The translations under genes and the position numbers were made by a program. Source: Erythrophleum ivorense (lineage: Eukaryota > Streptophyta > Magnoliopsida > Fabales > Fabaceae). Taken from it: a stretch of 64,000 nt of DNA. Numbering within the stretch: the stretch's first letter is position 1; each line of letters opens with the position of its first letter. The stretch is from contig JAIUCV010000001.1 in the NCBI GenBank assembly GCA_026724425.1, positions 3,172,001 through 3,236,000 of the forward strand, read 5' to 3'. Shown here one piece after another: positions 1 to 13,466 of the stretch. The notes under the pieces are model-generated. The model ran no database searches. It saw only the letters and a program-made list of their open reading frames with translations, and was not told the DNA's origin.

Positions 1-725
1 GAATCATTGGTTTCACCAGCATCCACTATCTCTTGAATTCCAAATACATGGTTGATCCTACCAAAAATTGTGAATAAGGATCTTGCTAAAAGAAGTATAG
101 TGTAATCATATGTCCTGTTCCACAGAGAAATATCCTGTAGGCTCTTCACCTCATGCCTCTTCCATGCAACCTTTTTCTGAAAGTCAATTAAATTTACACC
201 ATCTGACTCACCATTAGTCTTGATTCTTCGAAGAGTTTGCTCAAAATCAGCAAGCACTTCCATCTCTTGATACAGACTTGCATTAGTTGATATAAACTTT
301 TCCATCTTCTTACCTTTCTTTTCCATCTTCTTCCAAGTGAATTCCCACCCATAAGGATCAACACCTATAGTGATAAACTCATCAAAGGCATTCCCAAAAC
401 CTTTCAAACTTGGATCAATGCATTTCTTCCCAAGCCTAGCCACGGATTTAGCCACCTGTAACAAGGTCTCAAGCATCTCTGCACTGATTAAACCTACAAT
501 AAAATTCTCATCCTCAGAAATGAGCTTTCTTATACCCATTGAATTTGAGATCTCTTCTCTCAACTTAGCAACCTGCTTATCACTCAGACATTGCCACAAA
601 TTAACCACCTTGGACATCAAGCTTGCCACTTCAAATGCTAATACTCCAATCACCGCCTTCTCAATATTAGCATCATGCTTCCGTGGAGTCTTCCACAGAC
701 TACGAAACCATGATTCAGCAACCAT
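1..725 (-). CDS. DUF3475/DUF668 protein, PSK-SIMULATOR-like (N-terminal part, runs off window)
   Basis: An uninterrupted minus-strand frame runs from the ATG at 725 to the window edge, about 241 residues. The start MVAESWFRSLWKTPRK, then AVIGVLAFEVASLMSKVVNLW (DUF3475 core, about residues 23-43) and DPYGWEFTWKKMEKK (about 134-148), are hallmarks of the plant DUF3475/DUF668 family. As I recall, Arabidopsis At3g23160 begins almost identically, and related PSI proteins act in phytosekine/brassinosteroid growth signalling. The DUF668 half must lie beyond the window. The ATG was chosen because it gives the conserved N-terminus. No transmembrane segment or signal peptide is visible; a cytosolic or membrane-peripheral role is inferred from the family. 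The family call is firm, the function is by homology only. Confidence 0.9.
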   Translation of the reverse strand, partial: MVAESWFRSLWKTPRKHDANIEKAVIGVLAFEVASLMSKVVNLWQCLSDKQVAKLREEISNSMGIRKLISEDENFIVGLISAEMLETLLQVAKSVARLGKKCIDPSLKGFGNAFDEFITIGVDPYGWEFTWKKMEKKGKKMEKFISTNASLYQEMEVLADFEQTLRRIKTNGESDGVNLIDFQKKVAWKRHEVKSLQDISLWNRTYDYTILLLARSLFTIFGRINHVFGIQEIVDAGETND

Positions 726-2250
726 CTCTTACCTTGGAAAGCTCAAGAAATATGCTTTCTAAGACCAGTTTTCCATAATAGCTCTGTTGTACACAACAAA
801 TAAAAGACAAGTTACACTGGGGACCAGACCAGTTTCAAACCATAAAGAAAAGAAAATGCAAGAAGCTTAGCATAGGATATCATCTAAAAAATTTGATACT
901 AAAATAAGCAATAATATGCTCTACTTACCCGAACATCTTACAACTTTCAAGAACTATACTCTTAAGAACGGGGAAACCACAAGCATATTCTTCCTCTTTG
1001 CTATCCTTGTTTATGAACCTATTAAATAGCTCCACCTTCACAAGATTATAGAAAGCCTAAATTTTTCTTATTTAAGCATATTAAAGCTGGATTGATGAAG
1101 CTTAGATGAGCTACTTTGTCATTTTTCTATTTACTGATTTAGTGACTTCTGTATTCTGGAATATATGGTGAAATCTAGTAAAGCCAAAATTCTCATTTTG
1201 AGATGCCAACGTTTTGATTTTGGGCTTTGAAAATAAATAAATATTTAACAATTATTCTATTGAGGATTGAATTAAATGGTGCTATAGCGCCCTATAAATT
1301 CTTAATTTTAGTTTGAATTTTTGTGGGTGAATTCAACATACATATGTTGTTCTTTGTAGTTTGTAAGGAAAAACAGAATTTAACTTGATCTGGGGTTACT
1401 ACAAAACCTGGCTATGGTGCCTCTGCAAAACCAGACATATATATTACAGTATAACTAAACAACAATGTTCATATTCCTCCCTTTGCTGTTTGTCCTTGAT
1501 CTTCTTTTTGACAGACAGAAAGACTAAATTGAGAATCCAAAAAGTAATATGGCTTTCTTTTCTGGTAAATATTGCTGAATAATATATACTGGAACTAAAA
1601 CATTTACATGGCCTACACCTAGGCTAAATCTGGAGATTCTACAGCTTCTCTTCCCCCCTTTTATTCACTGTTCCCCCATTCACCAAATCAAAAATTCACA
1701 AAAACGACTAAAGAATACGAATATACTTTTCTGGGCAAAAGGTTTCATACCAATTTGTACTGTGATTAGAAAGGAAAATGAAACACCCAAATCTTACCAA
1801 GAAATCACTTAGCACAGATTCTAACACCGTTATTCTGTAGCAAAAATAATAATAATCACTTCACATCTTCTTTGCTAGTGAAAATCTGCTTTACATCACT
1901 TCACCAATTTGTTCGCTCATCTGGGAAAACATTATCAGTTCAAAGTTCAAACTCAAATCTCAGTCCCTCATTAATTTGATTGCATCAAGAATACAGCAAA
2001 CAAAAGCAAGCCAGTACGATCAAAAGAGAAATATAGCAGGAACAATAATGGAAGCATAATAGACCGAGAAACTTACCGATCACTTAAAGACAAACTAGCC
2101 CACGAATCTCTTAGATGGGAGCTTACCAGTGGAAAATGGAAACTAAGAGAGAGAGAGAGAGAGAGAGAGAGAAATGAGAAAAGGGAGAGAGCTGGGAAGT
2201 TGCAGTGAGAAAATTGACCGCTTGGCAAAAAGCAACGAATGGAGGAAAGG
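726..2250 (-). promoter_or_regulatory. probable 5' UTR with intron(s) and promoter of the DUF668 gene
   Basis: There is no coding sequence here. On the minus strand a GT donor (GATCG|GTAAGT) lies near 2077 and another (CGG|GTAAGT) near 931. A possible acceptor (TTTCCAAG) sits just upstream of the ATG. A long 5'-UTR intron of about 1.2-1.3 kb is therefore likely, as in many plant genes. The first exon would hold the (CT)n tract at 2146-2172. Exact exon borders and transcription start are inferred. Confidence 0.4.
2146..2172. repeat. (GA)n microsatellite
   Basis: About 13 GA units, read as CT on the minus strand. They sit in the presumed leader of the DUF668 gene, a common place for CT-rich tracts in plant 5' UTRs and core promoters. 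Confidence 0.9.
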
Positions 2251-2541
2251 TAAAGCGAGTGAAACAAGGATATCCGAAATTATTGGTTATTTATATTTTG
2301 ATCCCTTTTCTTTCGCATTAATTGCTTCCAGTCCCACACCTTCTTATTTTATTTGAGTTGTTGTAAATTAATATGACATGGTACATTCTCTATTTTTCTT
2401 GAAATATTTTTTAAAAATTTTTTTAGTGTTTACAAAGTTATTAAATTATTGTATTTCTATAATATTTAGCATGTTGCTTTTATATGGTATTTAAATAATT
2501 TAGATTAAGTAATTTTTTTTGTTATTAAAATCTTTTAATTA

Positions 2542-3145
2542 GGGATGTTCACCGGGTCTGAAAACCCGGTGGGCCCAACCCTACCTGGTTAAATCTGGTC
2601 GAGTTGGATTGGACACAAAAATTTTTTTTAAAAAAATTTAAAGTTAAACCAGGTTACAAAATTGAGTCGGGTCGGGCATCGGGCTAACCCTTAGGGCAAT
2701 AAGGGTCCGGCCCAACTCTAAAAATAAATTCATTTTTTAAAAAAATATTTTTTATGAAAATTTATATACAAATTTTTTTAAGTATTATTTTATAATTTTT
2801 ATAATAAATTTAGATGGCCTCTAAGAGATATATTAATCTAATCAAATCTAAAAAAATAAAAATATATATTTTTTATAAAGATTTATACCAAAATTTTAAT
2901 TTTTTAAAGATAAAATGTAATTTTATAAAGATTTATATAAAATTTTTTTTTAAAGTCATTTTATAATTTTTATAATAAATTAAAAAAATAACGGGTCGCC
3001 CGGTTTAGCTCAACTCTACCCTATATTAAATCAGGTAGGGTAGGACGAGACTCGGGCTAGGGCAACTGACTTCAATTTTGAAGACCCTCTAAAATCGGAT
3101 TAGGCATCGGGCATGGCCAAAGTCTTGCTTGACCCGGGCCATATA
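2542..3145. repeat. old dispersed repeat with GC-rich ends (ACCCGG/GGGTCGGGC words)
   Basis: Islands rich in ACCCGGT, GGGTCGGGC and GACCCGGGCC flank an AT-rich core of poly-A and poly-T words. This stands out against the AT-rich spacer and resembles a family of non-autonomous repeats common in plant intergenic DNA. No coding frame and no clean terminal inverted repeat or target duplication was found, so the class is not assigned. Confidence 0.4.
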
Positions 3146-3379
3146 CATTGTAATATCATAATTTCTTAACTCATTCTATACTATTTTTATACCTCATATC
3201 AATCAATTCATGTGAGAGGAAAGAAATTGACATTAAAGTATTGATTATTTTTTCCTTGCATCGCGTATAAAAATTTTGTTTGGTGCCATGTGGGGCGAGT
3301 GATCTCATACTATACTTTCCCATATTTAATTATATGTATATAACTCATTTGCATCATAAAATCATGACCACAACTCATA

Positions 3380-6300
3380 AAAATAAAAAATGGAACATCG
3401 AATATGGAGGTTTATTTTCAGCCAAATTTGGCCTCTTTTATGGCCAAACTTTGAAAAATTATAACTAATTCTAGAAAAATCAAAATCATACATTTTTAGC
3501 CATTCTAGTAAGCTACAGATGGCTACTTCATACCAAAAATATACCCAGACCATAACCCCTACCACAGAGGGTGTTTGATATCCGAAAAAGTCCAGAGGTT
3601 GAACTACCTCTTGATGCTCTCACAAATTCTGTAGCAAACTTTGAAAATGTCCAATTAATTTCACAAAAATCTAATCTATGCAAATAATACCAATTTGGAA
3701 AGTTGTGGATGTTAGCTAAAGGGAAAAAATATTTTCAAACCAACTCAAGTAGCCCAAATCTCAGAATTCAATAAAATAGTAATTCATGTTGGGTAAGGAT
3801 CCTGATACTAGACAGAATGTTCAGAAATTCATATCTCTCTTTCTAGACCTCCAAATGAGGTGATTCTAGCTGGCAGAAGTCACTGGGAATTTTTAGTTTC
3901 TCTATATAAAATCTCGCAGCAATTGGACATCATTTGCCCTATGAGTAATAGAATTTAATTTCAAACTAGTGCTACAGTACCAAAGGCCAAAATTAGAAAA
4001 ATTCTCAACTTCAATAATTCTCCAAATATTCCACATACCTCTAAAAATTATCAACATTAGCTTCCCAAAAAGATCTCAATAAGTTCTAGATTCATGCCAA
4101 ATTTTAGACCAAGAAGAGGTCATTTGGATAAAAAGTGGTATAGCCTCCTAAAATGGTAAATTTTTGCTCCATATGAGTAACCAATTTGTCCAAATGGCTT
4201 TCTTAATTGTTTGGCACTTCTTGGACAAGTTTCAAAGTACAAATATGACTTGTAGAGACTGCCCAAATGGTCCCAAACTCCATGCATCTTATTTTGGTCT
4301 CTCAACATTCATTTATTCACTAAACACACATGTCATTCAATGGCCCATTTACATAACTTTATTGAATTAACACCACATATATTATACATATAATCTATAC
4401 ATCATGTTACACATGCTCAAGGTTTTACACAACCAAAAAAAATATGTACAATGCTTCTTGACACTCCATTACAATTTACATTACAAATTACATAAAGTGT
4501 AGTCATTTAGTGTTGTTGGCTTGCATTTCCTTGGCCTTGGACACCACCTAGACATTTTAAGCATGAGAGGGAAAGGGGGGTGAGATTCTAAGAATCTTAA
4601 TAGCTCACACACTCATTCATACCACATTCAAGGCATACACACATCAAATATATGAATATGCAAGTAAAAGTGTGCAATAGATCTCATTTCATGCCACATC
4701 AACATGTCAAGACCACTTTCATACTCTAGGGACTTTTGGTTTAGCCTTATCCTATTTTTAGGACTTTTGGATTTGCCTCACTCTTGACTTAGAAATTTTT
4801 GACCTAGTCTCACTCATTCAAGGGACTTTTGACCTTGTCTCACCCATGCTATAAGACTTTTAGCATCTCTTCATCTTCATCAAAGGACTTTTGGCATCAC
4901 CTCACTCTTATGAGCTCTTTCCACAACCATAGTCATTCAAGAAGACACATTGGTATCAATGCAATTTCAAGACATAAAGTGACATGTTCTCAAATCACAA
5001 GAGCATATACAAACACATAACATATACATATGCACACAAGAATACAAGAGAATGAGGTAGAGAGCTACCTTTTAATTTACGCGAACTTACTTTGCTACTT
5101 CCTTTCCCTTCTTGGTCTCACAAGAGCACTTATGTGGAGTAGGGTTCTCTTGACATAAATATCACAGACATCACACAATTACACACTTGAAGCAAACCAA
5201 GATACTAGGTTCACTCTTGAACACACTTAGTTCCATAATGGGCATATTAGTTCTATAAATGATTCATTTAAGCAACTCATATCATCCAAATTCTAGGCTC
5301 CATTCTCTTGTTATTTCTAAACTTCTTGGACTCATTTAAGGTCCTTAGAGCCATACATATTCAATTGCACAATTGAAAGACCAAGTTACTTCATAAGGCA
5401 CCATTATGGACACCATTGTCCCATCTCCCAACCTATGGCTCCAAATTTTTTTTCTAATGATTTTTCCCATCTTTTAACATCATATAAAGTCCCAAATAAG
5501 GCTAGAATAAATTAAAACATCCCCTAACCTAATGAACCTGGCTTGGCTGAAATATGCACTATAAGGAAGGTTCATGGACTTTGTGATTTTTTCTTCATGG
5601 GAAAGCCACTTGGGAGGCTTTCTAGAGGTCTTAGGAGCTCAATGAAACATTCAAATAACCAAAGAAACTCTTATACAAAATCAAATTTTACAAAACCCTA
5701 GAAAAATACTACACTTTTTTAACTTATTTTCTATTAGTTTTTCTTGGGATTTCTTGCCATATTCTTAGTCTTTGCACTCTTTTTTTTAGGTTTTTCCCTT
5801 GGTTCTGCCCAAAATTCATCTCCTTTTATCCCCTCTAGGCTGGCTGAAACTACCACAAAGAGGAGCAATCAAGATGAAGCATCAAGAATGAAAAAATATC
5901 TTAGTTTCAAGCTTATTTTCAAAGCTTTTCTTCCTTGGTTCCCTTCTCCTTGGCAATTTCGAATTTTCCCCTTTAAGTCTAGACTAAAAATAGAACCAAA
6001 TCATTTAAAAAATCCATGGAAAGAAAGGAAGAACAGAGGAGAACAAGATTGGAGGAAGATGAAGCAAGAAAATCCATAAAATTACCTAGTTTGTCCTTGG
6101 TTTTCTTCCTCTTTTTCTCCTCCTTCTTGTGCATCTAAGAGAGCAGAATAACTTCTGTATTTTGGGTAGAAAATTTTGTGCTCAATAAAAGGGAGAAGAT
6201 GGAAGAAAAGTGTGGAAGTATTTAAGACATTCTAAAAGCTTTTATTTCCAATTTTGCCCTTCTGTAATGGCAATTTCGTTTCGGCTTCGTTTTTGCTCCT

Positions 6301-6740
6301 TTTTAAGAACTATTTTTTCCATCATAAAATTTAGGTTCCCAATTTAATAAAATGCCTTTGAAATCACTCAATTTGGAGTTAAAACCTTACTGAATAAATT
6401 GGTCAAAATTTATGTCAACTGACATTGAAAAACATACACCAGAGGGGCTTTACCAGTCCCGAGGCTTCCCATAGTTTTTGGAGTCTCTGAAAACCTTGGG
6501 TGAGTCAAAAATTTCTTAAAAAACCCTCTTATGTGGTTTTCCAAAAGTTACACTTATTTACAAAAATGTCATTATGTTTCATCAGTTTCTGTCACAAATT
6601 ATTTCTCCATCCTAACTTCATTTTTCTTTCCGTCTGAGTATAGAATTATCATTTTTAGAAATTTAGGACTCAACCCACATTTTTTGGGACATTATTTAGG
6701 TCATTTCAGATGACTTACTTTTATACGGTTCATTTCATCG
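3380..6740. repeat. probable non-coding remnant of an LTR retrotransposon
   Basis: This 3.3-kb tract has a more even base composition than its surroundings and no real gene. A 16-base purine run (4565-4580) followed at once by TGAGATTCTAAGAATC looks like a polypurine tract at the start of a 3' LTR on the plus strand. I could not find the partner LTR, a primer-binding site or gag/pol words, so this is a tentative call. The open frame near 5744-6079 lacks an ATG start and resembles no family I know. Confidence 0.35.
4725..4925. repeat. degenerate minisatellite, about six units of 30-40 bp
   Basis: The phrase GGACTTTTGG or GACTTTTGACC followed by (T)GCCTCACTC or GTCTCACTC recurs about every 30-40 bases, near 4730, 4762, 4796, 4823, 4855 and 4886. 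It lies inside the LTR-like tract. Units have diverged and differ in length. Confidence 0.65.
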
Positions 6741-6749
6741 TTTTACGAA

Positions 6750-9700
6750 AATTACGTTTGTTACATACACTCCTACTTTTAATAAGAGAGATATATTACC
6801 TTGGTCATGGCCATGGCAACCTAGTAAGTGCTCTATATATATGCTAAGAAGTGAATTATAGTCAATGCAAGCAATCATATGATTTTATAATTTTAAATCT
6901 TTGCTTAAAATTTGTATGTGTATATTATATATGCATTCCTATTTATTAATGTTATTATTAATTAAATGCTTGCTTAACAATGTTGGCAAGTTTTCTATGT
7001 GAACAACATAAATTCATGATATATGCTATAATAAAGTTATGAGAATTAAATAATAATAAAAAATATGCACATTGCACTTATATTTGATTTAGTATTAATC
7101 TACCGTTTTAATACAATTTTTGGACATGCAATGGTACTTTTTTAAGTTATTACTTTGATGGTTTAGTGACATTTAATGACTACATGTAGTTGGAAGATTA
7201 CCTTTGTTTTAGGGCATGGAGGAATTTGAATTTATAATGTTTAATATAACTTGAAAGTCAGAAAATACTACGAATGCATGTATTCTGTCAATTATATAAT
7301 ATAATAAGGAATGAGAAAATAATTTATTCTTTTGTTCATGTGATTACTCAGAAGATGTCATTAAACTTAAGAATGGTTGCTTATTTTATTATTATGGCCC
7401 ATTCAATGCCCAAAATATAAAAAAAAAAGATCCAAGAATTAAAAAAATAATTTTAAGAATTAAAATGATCTTTATGTCTTTATTTTACAAAAATAATAAA
7501 ATAGTGATGAGATATTGTTAAATAATAATTATAAAATATAATAAATATTGTACAAAAATAATGTAAAAGTAATTTCTTTACATAAAGATTACCAAACAAA
7601 CTTATATACTCTATAATTTATTTTTTGGTTGAAAAATCATTTTCCATTACACCTCTAAGAGTTTTATGTTACCTATGTCTTACAATAGTATTTAGTGATC
7701 AAGTTTCCTATTATTTAATTATTTTATAAATTGGATAATTATTTTAAAATTTATAATAAATAATATTTTATGCGATATGCACATTTTAAAATACCATTAG
7801 ATAGCAGAGATTTTGATCTTTTGTCAAACTCTCAGGATTCTTTTCTCTTAGAATATTTGGGAAGCATTGGGATGATAAAAGAATATTTTGAGGGCATTTC
7901 ATATTTATTTACATGTTTTAGATTTGTGGTTGAAAATATTATGATATTTAAAATTTGAATAATACATGATAATTAAAAGATATTCACTAAATTTTTATTA
8001 ACATAAAAAATGATAAGTTTAATCATTCTTTATTTTTTTTTCAACTATCAATTACTTGTAAAATGAAATTCATAAATTTTTTAGATATTTTAAATACTTT
8101 TGTATTACATACAAAAATTCCATCAAATATTTTTTCTTTAAAAAGGGACTAAACTTACATATAGTTGCTTATATCTTTATTATCAAAATTTTCAATCAAA
8201 ACATAATAAATTTATAATTCTCTAATAATAATATAATAAGTGTATAATTTAATTATAAATTATATAGTTATTTATAAAAATTATACATTTATTATATTAT
8301 TATTAAAGAATTATTTATTTATCATATTTTAATTATTTATTTAGAAACAGTATATAATTTTTTTATTTAAAAAAAGTCTAGTATTATATTCCTAAATGTT
8401 TAATTCAATCAAATAATCATACCTAATTTAGAATCAACTTGTTAAAAAGAATATACAGAACGGGCATAATGCAAATAAGGATAATGTGGAGGACTTAATT
8501 TGACACCCCAAAAAAGGGAAGTTCCGTCCCAATCATTAATGGCAACCACGCGGAAATACGTGCTTTTACTAATATAACCCCAGTTGACTCCACAGACCCT
8601 ATTCCACACATCTGGGTACTCGGGTCGGTTCAAGGAAAAAACAGAAAAGACTAAAGCCTAGATTTACCAAAGGTTTTCAAAGTGTTTTCTTTTAAAATAA
8701 AGATAATAATAAACATAGGTTACTTTAAATATGTAGAAGAAAAATTATAATCTAAAATACTAAATTAAAAATATTTATACTAAATAACCTTAATTTTAAA
8801 ACAATTTTAAATAATTTTAGAATAAAAATTTTAAAATGCATAAAAAATTACTTTAAAACTTTTAAAATGATTTTAAAATTTAAAATATTTTAATATAAAT
8901 ATTTTTAACTTAGAATTTTAAACTAAAATTTTCCATATTTAAAAATTGTACCTGTTTTGATTGAAAATTATAATAAACAATATTTATTTAATTATTCTAA
9001 TCATTCAATTATATAATATAGAGATGTGAAAAATATAATAAAAAAGCATTTATAAAATTGTACCTAAAGATGTGTTTAAATGGAGGAGAATTAATAAAAA
9101 GGATGGGAAGGGAAGTGAAATTTTATTTTAACACTTTGTCAAATTTAAATCTAACTTATAATTATCTCATGGTAGAAATTTGAATGTAAGACCAAGTCAT
9201 AATTGAAATATGATGTTTGGTATAAGTGTGGTTAAATAGAAAAAGTTGTACTCTAATGAAAAAATATATTTTTTGGCCTAATAATAAGTACTTAATCTAA
9301 CCATTAGTATCAAAACCAAGGTTGCGTATTTGAATTCTAGTAGTGTAATCACTGACAAGGAGATTGTTAGCCAATATGTAGTAATAATTGTCTCATAATG
9401 GAGGTTCAAAAATGGGATCAACTTATATTCAAAATATGGCACTTGTATGTAGTGCAATTAAATAGAAAGAAATCAAGAATTGTAATTTGACTAATAGCTA
9501 TAATTTTTAGCCAACTTATTTAACATTGCTTAAAGTGTTTTCAACAAGTTAGATTTCAATGCATTAGAGGGCCACAAAGTATCCTTAGTGACTATTTTGA
9601 TTAAAAAAAATGCATGAGAAATAAAATTAATAAAATTTATTTTAAAAAATCAAATTAAGATGATAACGATTTTTAAAAAAATTAAATTGAAAATAAAATA

Positions 9701-12700
9701 ATATTTAAAAACTAAATCATTAATTTATGTATTTTATTAATTTAGTACTTATAAATATAATATTATTTTAATTTTCTAATTTTACATTAAAGTGATACTT
9801 ATATGATATTATGAGGATAAAATATTTTGTAACATTAAAATAAGATTAAACTTTAAAATATTAGAATGATACAAAAGACTAATAAAGTTCAGTCAATTGA
9901 AAAGGACAAAAGCCTCCACAACAAACGAGGAACCGCAAGTGTCCTCCTCCTTGTGACCTTGAAATGAGAAAGGCTCTAAATTAATACCAACTACGTACTA
10001 ATTAATTATTCTTAAAACAGGCTTAATTAATAATTAGAGAGTGTCTCATCTCTTTCATCATTCAATTTAAGGGGCTTTTAATTTAGGGTTTAAGAATCAA
10101 TTTGAGGAAGTTGATTGGGGTCCTTCCTGGGTCATTAATACCACATGCTTATTGTTTAAGAAATACAAAGATCGTATGCGTCAATTTTTTTTGTTATGGT
10201 TATTTCAAATGATTACAATGTTCGATTAGTTTTGACCAATTAGGTAGGTTTTTTTTTTTGGTAACATACTTATTCATGGAATTTTACATGGGATATTATG
10301 TCTTTTATTATTTTCTTCATGGTAAAGTAATCTCATATTTTTTATAATTAAATAATAAATAATAACTAGCTGTTTTCTCCAGCAAATTGCAGGGTCAAAA
10401 AGAAAAAAAAATCATAAATAGTATATATCCGTACATGTATGAACACAAAAATAATGGTTAACATGCAACTTTATGTGGAGTCGCACTGTAGATGACTTAT
10501 CTATAATGTAATTTGTTCAGACTTTATATAATAAATGATATTGTAATTTTAAATTATAATTTTATTTAATCTTAGTGTTATAATTATATCTCTCGAATTA
10601 TATCAGTAAAAAAGTTAAAACAAATTTGAATACATTAAATTATTTTATTATTAACAAGTAAATATTAGTATTGCCTTGATTATATTGAGATTGACAATGA
10701 AAGTACACATGAATAATTTAAAACATATATCTGTTAAAATATAACTATTACAATAGGAATATTTTTCTTATAGTAAAACTAAATTATAAACCCTCTGTTT
10801 AAAATGTTCCAAGATTTCAATTACGCTTTTATAATTAATCTTAAGTATTGATTTGTTATTACTTTTAGACAAAAACCAAAAGGACCTATTTATAAAATCA
10901 CCAAGTACCTCCTTTTCTTCTTTCCCACGGATATAGAATTTTAAAAACTATTGCAACAAATTATTGGTTGATTAATGAAAAATTATATTGTCTTAAAAAA
11001 ATTAAAAAGTTTCTCAAAAAGCCTTACCAAATTACCTTTAAAGACTTGACTAAAAATTTTATCTACCAAAATAAAGAAAGACTTGACTACTTATCCTTCC
11101 TTCTTTTTTTTTTGCCTTTTTTATTGTAACTAACAGTCTTTTTGTAATTTGACCCCAAAAAAAGCTTTTTTAAAAGTTTTAGGCTAAAGCGCGTATAGAT
11201 TCTCCATTGCTTCATGGGAGGAATAGATTTAGATTGTCCAAATTGATATGGACGATTTAGATTTTATCTTTTTTTTTTTTAATTCCAAACATTAATTTTT
11301 TTTTTGATTTAAAAGAAACAAATAGAAGTTGTAAGATTATTTTTATTTAACTTTTTATAAATTTAAACTATCTACATTTGTATAAATAAATCAGATCTAT
11401 TACTCCCCGAAGCAAGAGAGGATCCATGTGCCACTCAAACTATTGGGAATAAACAAATAAACATATCTGCATAATTCTTTCTCAAATAAAATTTACATGA
11501 GTGCTAAAAAGTTTTGGCGTACTTGGATTCAATTTTTATTTTATTTTATTTTTACTTCCTACTCTAAAAATTTTGTACTTCCTTTATAAGAAGAAAAAAT
11601 GATTTACATGAATATTTTCTGTTTTTTTTTTGTTTTTTTAAGAAGGTGCATGACAGGTAAAGCACTCCAAGTAAGTGAAACTTTTAAACAAAAGATTTCC
11701 TCTCTGGGGGCCCAACAGACTTGGGAATGTAGTTTGAGCCCAAAACCATTTCAAGATCCAGCATGTGAATTTTTTAATAAAAATTTAAATTCAAAATTAT
11801 TTGTTAATTACTCAACCTTTTCAATATTAGACCTTGGTGACTAGCAGCATGTGAATTTTAATATAATATTTCCTATAGATAAAAAAATAATAACCCAAGA
11901 AAAAAATATTGACATAAGAATTACAAAGATTCATCTCAACTAAAGCTTCTTTGTTGAATCATCTAAAATGTTAAATTGATCTTTCACAAAATGATGAGCT
12001 GAGTTAAATCTCCTCAGTTAAATCTATGGATGAATATATGGATATCTTAAAGATATATTATATTAAAAACAGTATTTAATATATATTTTTTATTTATAAT
12101 TAACATATTTTTCTTTTTTTTTTTATAGACTGTATTTTATTTAAGATTCTTTCCCTACTTGAACACTTATCGAAATTTTTGCCCTTCATACATGTCTTTT
12201 TAAATAATCTTTATGATAAACATTGAAAATCAATTTTTTTTTTGGTAGAATAATTGGATATTAAAAATCATCTTTATATTTTACTAATACAAAACCACAA
12301 TAAATGGAAACTCTTTCTGTATGTTGATTTTTTTTTTAAACTATGAATGTGATTTTACCAGTTTTTAAAAATTAAATTATGACTAAAATTATATTTTTTA
12401 GACAATATTTTTGTTACCATGCTTCAAATAGAAATTCTGATAAAAGATAAGGATAATGAAAACCAGAGAAATAATAGTGAGTTAATCTACAGAGCAATAG
12501 AGGTATTAAGACATGTAAACAAATGAAGGATTTCATCAATTAATTTTTTTTATGGTTTACTTTGGATTATAATTTTCTTATCCAATTTTATTTATCTCAT
12601 TCCTTTGGATTTATCATCATCTAATTGATGTTTATCAATTTTTTTTTTTGCTTTTTTTTTTTCAATTGATGAATGTCGTGTGACTTGGCAACGGAGCTTC

Positions 12701-13130
12701 AAGCAAAAATGCAAATAAGTTTAAAATAATATTTTTTTAAAACAAATGGGTACTCTAAATGAGAAACCTTTTTATATATTGAAATTATTAAGATTTAATA
12801 CATAAAACCTATTAAAGTAATTTTTCAATACAATTGTTTAATAAGTTTGAATAATTATTTTTTTATGAAATTTAAGTAATTGTTTTTATTAAAAACTAAG
12901 AGAAATTTATTATTAATTAGCAAAAAGAATTTATTATTATAGTATATGCACAATTAATTTCTTGATGTAAATATACCACTAATGTCGTTTCATTATTGAA
13001 AGAAAAAGAGATAGTAAAAAATTAGAATAATATTTATTTTGTTTTTGTAATAGTTATTCAATAATATTTTTTTTTATAATTTTTAAAATAAAAATATAAT
13101 AATTATTTTTTATTCATAAAATTATTATTA
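6750..13130. other. AT-rich intergenic spacer, no gene seen
   Basis: About 6.4 kb with strong AT bias and many A/T runs. All open frames are short and lack family motifs. Two spots differ from the background: a more balanced 190-bp island at about 8450-8640, and a tRNA-like or SINE-like stretch at about 9300-9370. Both are discussed as findings. I see no promoter, RNA gene or intact transposon. Confidence 0.6.
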
Positions 13131-13202
13131 TTTTATTTTCTATTTATTCTTAACATTTTTATATCAGACAAGGCGTAACAATCTTTCCCTATGGCATCTT
13201 CC

Positions 13203-13249
13203 CACGTGTTCTCGTGGGGTTTCAGAGCCGAAAGACACGTGGCGATTGG
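13203..13249 (+). promoter_or_regulatory. two G-boxes and an inverted CCAAT box of the pyruvate kinase promoter
   Basis: CACGTG occurs at 13203-13208 and again at 13236-13241. The second lies in ACACGTGGC, the classic G-box/ABRE context bound by plant bZIP and bHLH factors. GATTGG (inverted CCAAT) follows at 13244-13249. All lie 220-265 bases before the pyruvate kinase ATG, in a GC-richer stretch that probably spans the promoter and leader. Light, sugar or ABA control is possible but inferred. Confidence 0.55.
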
Positions 13250-13466
13250 TCCCACAATATCAGTGTAGTTATACAGTGACGCGCCAACTGAATATCCTTT
13301 GGGCGTCTGAGCACCACGCTGCGCGCGAGACCTCAATTTTTCTCCCACAAAGATTGTCCGTACAACTATGTCTTCTATGTTTTGCCCAGTTCACTCGGTG
13401 TCTCTATGTGTGTAATCCTTGCTTCGAAGAAGCTGATCGGTTCAGTATTTTTGGCGTTGATCGAAA

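Noticed and set aside
2073..2356. Overlapping frames across the GA repeat
   Set aside because: Ser/Leu runs come from the (CT)n microsatellite in the leader of the DUF668 gene.
5744..6079. Open frame of 111 codons with a hydrophobic start that looks like a signal peptide
   Set aside because: It starts on TTG, not ATG, lies in LTR-like repeat, and the rest is low-complexity basic text with no family match.
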